32,561 bases of DNA from Limosilactobacillus equigenerosi DSM 18793 = JCM 14505 (GTDB taxonomy: Bacteria; Bacillota; Bacilli; Lactobacillales; Lactobacillaceae): the NCBI RefSeq assembly GCF_001311375.1, contig NZ_BBAS01000016.1:1-32561 (forward strand), written 5' to 3'. The translations under genes were made by a program, and so were the position numbers. Position 1 is the stretch's first letter. Each line of letters begins with the position of its first letter. Below are positions 28,147 to 32,561 of this stretch, piece after piece. Under the pieces are notes generated by a model. It did not search any database. It was not told the DNA's origin and saw nothing but the letters and a program-made list of their open reading frames with translations.

Positions 28147-28842
28147 ATGGCTAAGTTAGTTTTAATCCGTCACGGACAAAGTGAATGGAACCTTGCTAAC
28201 CTATTTACGGGTTGGGAAGACGTTGATTTAAGTGAAAAGGGTGTAGCCCAAGCTAAGGCAGCTGGGGAAGCCATCAAGGAACATGGCATCGAATTTGATT
28301 ACGCCTACACTTCTGTTTTAAAGCGGGCCATCAAGACGTTGCACTACGCCTTAGAAGAATCAGACCAAATGTGGGTTCCAGAATTTAAGACGTGGCGTTT
28401 AAACGAACGTCACTACGGGGCTTTGCAAGGTAAGAATAAGGCCGATGCAGCTGAAAAGTACGGTGAAGAACAAGTTCACATTTGGCGTCGTTCATACGAT
28501 GTTTTACCACCATTGTTGAGTGCGGATGATGAAGGTTCAGCTGCTAACGATCGTCGTTACGCTAACCTTGACCCTCGGACGATTCCAGGTGGGGAAAACT
28601 TAAAGGTAACGTTGGAACGGGTAATTCCACTTTGGGAAGACGAAATTGCACCTAAGTTACTTGATGGTAAGAACATCATCATTGCCGCTCATGGTAACTC
28701 ACTTCGGGCTTTGAGCAAGTACATCGAAAACATTTCTGATGAAGACATCATGGGACTCGAAATGTCCACTGGGGAACCAGTTGTTTACGACTTTGACGAC
28801 AAGTTAAACGTCTTAAGCAAGGACAAGTACCCAGTTGACTAA
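28147..28842 (+). CDS. gpmA: 2,3-bisphosphoglycerate-dependent phosphoglycerate mutase
   Basis: Intact 231-residue glycolytic enzyme converting 3-phosphoglycerate to 2-phosphoglycerate. The phospho-acceptor is His9 in [32 protein letters not shown] and [14 protein letters not shown] complete the active site. Compared with its neighbours it uses more CGT for arginine and more AAG for lysine, as expected of a highly expressed gene. It is a single-gene transcript ending at a strong terminator. Confidence 0.97.
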   Translation: MAKLVLIRHGQSEWNLANLFTGWEDVDLSEKGVAQAKAAGEAIKEHGIEFDYAYTSVLKRAIKTLHYALEESDQMWVPEFKTWRLNERHYGALQGKNKADAAEKYGEEQVHIWRRSYDVLPPLLSADDEGSAANDRRYANLDPRTIPGGENLKVTLERVIPLWEDEIAPKLLDGKNIIIAAHGNSLRALSKYIENISDEDIMGLEMSTGEPVVYDFDDKLNVLSKDKYPVD

Positions 28843-28863
28843 TCAGAACGGTTAGTTAGGTTT

Positions 28864-28893
28864 AAAAGTCGCGGCTAGGCTGCGACTTTTTTT
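28864..28893 (+). terminator. Terminator after gpmA
   Basis: The arms AAAGTCGCGGC and GCTGCGACTTT enclose a three-base loop and are followed by a seven-T run. Confidence 0.9.
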
Positions 28894-28910
28894 ACTTGAA
28901 TGATAAAAAA

Positions 28911-28939
28911 TTGGTAATTGAGAGTAAGTTTGGTATGAT
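28911..28939 (+). promoter_or_regulatory. Promoter of the DUF975-like gene
   Basis: TTGGTA (28911-28916) and TATGAT (28934-28939) are 17 bases apart, 32 bases before the start codon. Confidence 0.6.
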
Positions 28940-28971
28940 ACTTACATCAATAAGTTAGGAATGAGGATCAT

Positions 28972-30003
28972 ATGAACAATCAAGTTTCATTTAAAAAGTT
29001 ACGGGCGACGATGAAGGAAACGCTCGGGAATGGTGGCTATAAAAAGTCAGTTTTAGCCATGGTCGTAATTAATTTATTATTGTTAGTGGCCTATCTAGTG
29101 ATGGCCTGGGCAATGATGGTGATGAGTCGTTACACGTTAATGACGTTAATGAGCTCAATGCAATATCTCATGATGGGGATGGGTGCTTATGTCCTGCCCT
29201 CAATTATGATGATGTTACTGGTGGTCTTAGTATTATTTGGGCTTTTGGTGGTTGTTTACTTGTTGGGTGTTAGTGCGAACACGGCGATGTTATACGCAAT
29301 CCAGGATTTACAAGCTGATCACACGAAAGTTGTTAACTTTAAGGCTGTCATGGAAATGTTTGGGAATTTAAACAAAAGCCAAGTCATTCGAGTGGTCTTA
29401 TACCAAGGGCTGTTTATGTGGTTGTGGACGTTACCATTTAACCTGCTAGATAACTTCGCGGGGAATAATATGGTCATCAAATGGACGTTGACCGCGTTGA
29501 CATATTTAGTGTTAATTTGGAAAGAATTACAATATTCCCAAAGTCTCTTGATTCTACGTGCGCAACGGGCTAGTTTAGTTGGTCAATCAATGCGCCATGT
29601 GGTAACGGCAAGTAAGCGTTACATGCAAGGTTTGATGTGGAATTACTTAGGGTATGCGTTACTTTATCTTGGTTTACCAGTGGCGGTGTTGACAGCATTA
29701 GCCGTTGAGAGTGGGGTTGGCTTAACGCAAGTTGGGGCGCCGGCTTGGGTGGTTCCAACGATTCTGGTGGTGTTAGTCATCTTATGCTTACTATATGTCC
29801 CAGTTATGTTAACGTTCCAAGTTAGTTACTTTAATTTAACCAAGAGTTCGCTTAAATTAGATCAATTAATGGTTGATCGGTTAGTCCCAATGGTCATTTT
29901 AACGGGTGAACAAACGTGGGATACTTACCAACCACAAAATGATGATGCGCCAAGTAAGAAACGGAAATTATTTGCGCGTAAATTAACGGCTCATCGGAAA
30001 TAA
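28972..30003 (+). CDS. DUF975-like integral membrane protein
   Basis: Intact 343-residue membrane protein of unknown function. The N-terminus (VSFKKLRATMKETLGNGGYKKSV) leading into a hydrophobic helix is typical of DUF975 proteins. About six membrane segments follow, two of them very methionine-rich (about residues 30-85). The stretch YSQSLLILRAQRASL before the last helices is also in keeping with that family. The C-terminus is a basic cytoplasmic tail. It has its own promoter and terminator, so it is transcribed alone. Family assignment is from general layout, not certain. Confidence 0.7.
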   Translation: MNNQVSFKKLRATMKETLGNGGYKKSVLAMVVINLLLLVAYLVMAWAMMVMSRYTLMTLMSSMQYLMMGMGAYVLPSIMMMLLVVLVLFGLLVVVYLLGVSANTAMLYAIQDLQADHTKVVNFKAVMEMFGNLNKSQVIRVVLYQGLFMWLWTLPFNLLDNFAGNNMVIKWTLTALTYLVLIWKELQYSQSLLILRAQRASLVGQSMRHVVTASKRYMQGLMWNYLGYALLYLGLPVAVLTALAVESGVGLTQVGAPAWVVPTILVVLVILCLLYVPVMLTFQVSYFNLTKSSLKLDQLMVDRLVPMVILTGEQTWDTYQPQNDDAPSKKRKLFARKLTAHRK

Positions 30004-30006
30004 AAC

Positions 30007-30040
30007 AAAAAAAAGTGCTCAGTTATTGAGCGCTTTTTTG
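30007..30040 (+). terminator. Terminator after the DUF975-like gene
   Basis: A-run, then the arms GTGCTCA and TGAGCGC (one G-T pair) around a short loop, then TTTTTT. Confidence 0.88.
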
Positions 30041-30066
30041 TTTCTGAAGGTAATGGCGAGTACAAT
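30038..30066 (+). promoter_or_regulatory. Promoter of the cupredoxin-copper ATPase operon
   Basis: TTGTTT (30038-30043) overlaps the tail of the preceding terminator, and TACAAT (30061-30066) follows after 17 bases. No CopY-type operator TACANNTGTA is found nearby. Confidence 0.5.
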
Positions 30067-30099
30067 AAACACATAAAAATAAATTGGAGGCGTTTAAAA

Positions 30100-30468
30100 A
30101 TGACAGTGCTAGTTGGGATTATTTGTGTGGTGTTAATTGCCGGAATTGCGTGGTGGTTTTTTGGCCATCATGCAACCACGGCGACGGCTGCGAAAGTAAT
30201 TGACGGTCAACAAGTAGTTGATATTACGGTGCAAGGAGGATATTCACCGGATCAAGTGACGTTGCAACAAGGGATGCCAGCCGTGTTGCGTTTCCATCAA
30301 TTGGACGCTTCGAGTTGTCTGGATGAAGTGGTGTTTCCGGAACTCGGGATCCAACAAGCGTTGCCGTATCAATCAACCCAAAGCGTCGAGATTGATACGA
30401 CCAAGGCTGGTGAATACAATTGGGCTTGTGGGATGAATATGTTCCACGGAAAAGTTACGGTTAAATAA
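30100..30468 (+). CDS. Membrane-anchored cupredoxin-domain protein
   Basis: A 122-residue protein with an N-terminal membrane helix (residues 2-21) and an extracellular cupredoxin-like beta domain. Likely copper ligands are Cys73 (SSCLDEV), Cys110, Met112, Met114 and His116 in the loop ACGMNMFHGKV, which closely resembles a cupredoxin metal loop. A GGAGG ribosome site precedes the ATG. The P1B ATPase begins nine bases after its stop, so it probably accepts, delivers or buffers copper at the outer face of the membrane for that pump. Confidence 0.85.
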   Translation: MTVLVGIICVVLIAGIAWWFFGHHATTATAAKVIDGQQVVDITVQGGYSPDQVTLQQGMPAVLRFHQLDASSCLDEVVFPELGIQQALPYQSTQSVEIDTTKAGEYNWACGMNMFHGKVTVK

Positions 30469-30477
30469 GGAGGGACT

Positions 30478-32392
30478 ATGTCAATTCAACGACGCCTGAT
30501 TTGGTCAAGTGTGTTAACGCTCCCAGTGGCCATCCAAATGTTCTTGATGTTAACAACGAATGAGATGAATCCACTTTGGGATTGGTTAGCGTTGGCTTGT
30601 GCCACGTTAGTTATCGTAGTTGGGGCGGGGGAAATGTATAAAAGTGCTTGGTACGCCTTTTTAAATCACCACGCCAATATGGATACATTAGTGGCATTAG
30701 GAACTTTAACGGCCTATTTGGCTAGTATTTGGGGGATGGTCACTCACCGGGCGGTCTTTTTTTGATAGTGTAGCCTTTGTAGTGACATTTGTGTTGCTTG
30801 GGCAGGTGTTAGAGAAACGAATGCGTAAGCAAACGGAGGCTGCCTTAGCTGGCTTGGCGGATTTACAAGCGAAAGTGGCTCAAGTGCGCCAAGGGGACCA
30901 AGTGGTTGAATTACCAATTGAGCAAGTTGGAATTGGTATGCACGTATTAGTTGCCAAAGGCGAAGTAATTCCAGTTGATGGAGTGGTGATGGCCGGCGTT
31001 GCGAAAGTAAACGAAGCGATGGTAACTGGTGAAAGTGAGTTAGTTACGAAACAAGTTCACGAACGCGTCATTGGCGGAACGCAATTGGTAAGTGGCGACT
31101 TAGAAATTGTCGTTGACCATGTTGGAGCGGAGACGGTTCTCGCTAAAATTGTGGCCCTCGTTAAACAGGCGCAAACCAGTCAAAGCCCCGTACAAGCGTT
31201 GGTTGATAAAATTTCGGCTGTATTTGTACCGCTGGTGATGATGGTAGCGATCGCGACCTTCGCGATTTGGTATTTAGGGTTAAATGTAAGTGGTCCCAAG
31301 GCCTTGGAATTTGCCGTAGCGGTGTTAGTGATTGCGTGTCCGTGTGCCCTTGGGTTAGCGACGCCCGCGGCGTTAGTAGTTGGTGTTGGTCGGGCGGCGA
31401 AGGCCGGTTTAGTCGTTCGGAATGCAGAGGCGTTGATGGCTCTGCCTAAATTAGATGCCATAGTTTTTGATAAGACGGGGACGTTAACCGAGGGAAAGCC
31501 GGTTGTCGTTGAAACCTGGGGAGATTTAACGTCAGTAGCGGACTTCATGGTGAGTTTGGAAGCTGGGGTTGAACATCCTTTAGCGCAAGCGATTGTTGAT
31601 TATTATCCAACCGCGGTGAAACATGAGGTAGCTGGAGTACAAGTGATTGCTGGGCAAGGGGTGAAAGGAAACGTGGCTGGGCATGAAGTGTTAATTGGGA
31701 ATGAACAATTAATGGCGGGAGCTACTTGGCCAGCTGATTTACAAGCGTTTAAGGAAGTCTTACCAATGATGACACACACACCAGTATTAGTAGCAATTGA
31801 TTATCAAATTGTTGGTGGTTTATCGATTGCAGACGGTTTACGTCCTGAAGTGCCAAGGGTATTACAACAACTAGCTTCTGTAATCCCAGAACGGATAATT
31901 CTAACGGGGGATAAAGCGCCAGTGGCGAACGAACTAGTTGCTACTAATCAGTTGGCGATTAGTCAGGTGTTAGCTGAGGTAAGTCCCCAAGATAAGGCCC
32001 ATCAAATTATGATGTTGCAAGCAACGGGGAAAAAAGTTGCTTTTGTCGGTGACGGAATCAATGATGCGCCGGCATTAACAATGGCTGATGTCGGAATTGT
32101 GATGGGGTCAGGAGTTAACGTCGCGTTGCAGTCAGGGGATGTGGTGTTATTGCACAATGATTTGCGATTGCTTCCCTTGGCGGTCAACTTAGGCCGGGCA
32201 TTAGCAACGCAAATTAAAGTTAATCTTTGGTGGGCGATGATTTACAACCTGCTTGGAATTCCGGTCGCAGCAGGATGCTTGGTTAGTTTTGGGGTGACGT
32301 TAACTCCAGCGGTAGCAGGAATGGCAATGGCATTAAGTTCGGTATCGGTGCTACTTAGTTCGTTAACCTTAAAATGGCGGGAATTCAAATAA
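30478..32392 (+). CDS. Copper-type P1B ATPase without an N-terminal metal-binding domain, one frameshift
   Basis: A 637-residue heavy-metal pump with eight predicted membrane helices. It shows the actuator motif TGES, the metal-binding CPC in IACPCALGLATPAAL (codons 31336-31344), phospho-Asp in DKTGTLTEGKP (31469), EHPLA and GDGINDAPAL. The CPC class transports monovalent copper or silver. The protein starts directly with the first helix and has no CxxC domain. A T7 run at 30757-30763 breaks the frame. With six T it reads HRAVFFDSVAFVVTFVLLGQVLE. An upstream AGGAGGG ribosome site sets the start. It is probably an exporter working with the cupredoxin protein. Confidence 0.92.
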
Positions 32393-32415
32393 TTAAATTA
32401 ATTTATGGATATCTA

Positions 32416-32444
32416 TTGACGAATATGGATGGGGTTGGTATTAT
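32416..32444 (+). promoter_or_regulatory. First of two tandem promoters at the right edge
   Basis: TTGACG (32416-32421) and TATTAT (32439-32444) have an ideal 17-base spacer. No gene starts within the window after it. Confidence 0.65.
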
Positions 32445-32471
32445 AAGAAAGTTGTTTCTGACAGATAAGTG

Positions 32472-32491
32472 TTAACGAAATTGTTCGTTAA
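32472..32491. repeat. Perfect inverted repeat between the tandem promoters
   Basis: TTAACGAA (32472-32479) and TTCGTTAA (32484-32491) surround four bases. It lies between the two promoters and could be an operator or a transcript hairpin. Confidence 0.5.
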
Positions 32492-32509
32492 ATAATTCAT
32501 AAAAAAGTG

Positions 32510-32538
32510 TTGCATAAGCATTGGATATGAGTTATACT
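32510..32538 (+). promoter_or_regulatory. Second of two tandem promoters at the right edge
   Basis: TTGCAT (32510-32515) and TATACT (32533-32538) have a 17-base spacer, 94 bases after the first promoter. Two strong promoters at this spacing, with no reading frame close by, resemble the P1-P2 layout of ribosomal RNA operons. The gene itself lies beyond the window. Confidence 0.65.
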
Positions 32539-32561
32539 TAAGAAGTTGTCAGATGGGGCAA

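Noticed and set aside
30757-30763. Programmed -1 ribosomal frameshifting at the seven-base runs, known for copper ATPase genes in some bacteria
   Set aside because: These runs carry one base too many for the downstream frame, so a -1 shift would not restore it. The same fault occurs in eight unrelated places.

Overview
The window looks like the chromosome of a low-to-mid GC Firmicute, most likely a member of the Lactobacillaceae. The reasons are the dltX-dltA pair, four T-box leaders, two CcpA-type (cre) sites, the gene order rsmG-noc-parB-DUF951-ychF-DUF1129, and proteins typical of lactic acid bacteria. I cannot name the species. No phage, insertion sequence, CRISPR array, tRNA or rRNA gene is visible, although tandem strong promoters at the right edge may belong to a stable-RNA operon just outside.

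Layout. 1-696 (minus): start of the dlt operon (dltX, partial dltA). 844-4590: sbcD-sbcC nuclease. 4598-6180: serS behind a serine T-box. 6336-7467: secondary-alcohol dehydrogenase under a cre site. 7537-10364 (minus): tyrS and trpS, each with its own promoter and T-box. 10404-12007: amino acid permease behind an unusually short T-box. 12042-12210: structured small RNA with a terminator. 12228-14581: nucleoside transporter and nucleoside hydrolase. 14655-19284: rsmG, noc, parB, DUF951, ychF, DUF1129. 19474-22659: response regulator, histidine kinase and D,D-carboxypeptidase. 22754-23971: azlC-azlD. 24057-28060: AI-2E-family membrane protein, fhs, purB. 28147-28842: gpmA. 28972-30003: DUF975-like membrane protein. 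30100-32392: cupredoxin and copper-type P1B ATPase.

The most interesting biology is in chromosome organisation. The usual parA (soj) between noc and parB is absent: noc overlaps parB directly. The ParB also lacks the N-terminal GLGKG-type segment that normally contacts ParA. Noc keeps its N-terminal membrane-targeting helix and Noc-type specificity residues, and ParB keeps ParB-type ones. The window also holds two 13/14 matches to the Noc-binding palindrome (in sbcC and in parB itself), a 15/16 match to parS (in fhs), and an outward-facing pair of parS half-sites just before rsmG.

A caution on gene integrity: I count 16 single-base frameshifts in 12 genes, including essential serS and trpS. 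Nine are an extra base in a run of exactly seven A (or T), and seven are missing bases in shorter runs. Removing or adding that one base restores a full-length family protein in every case. I therefore annotate these as whole genes with probable sequence errors rather than as pseudogenes.
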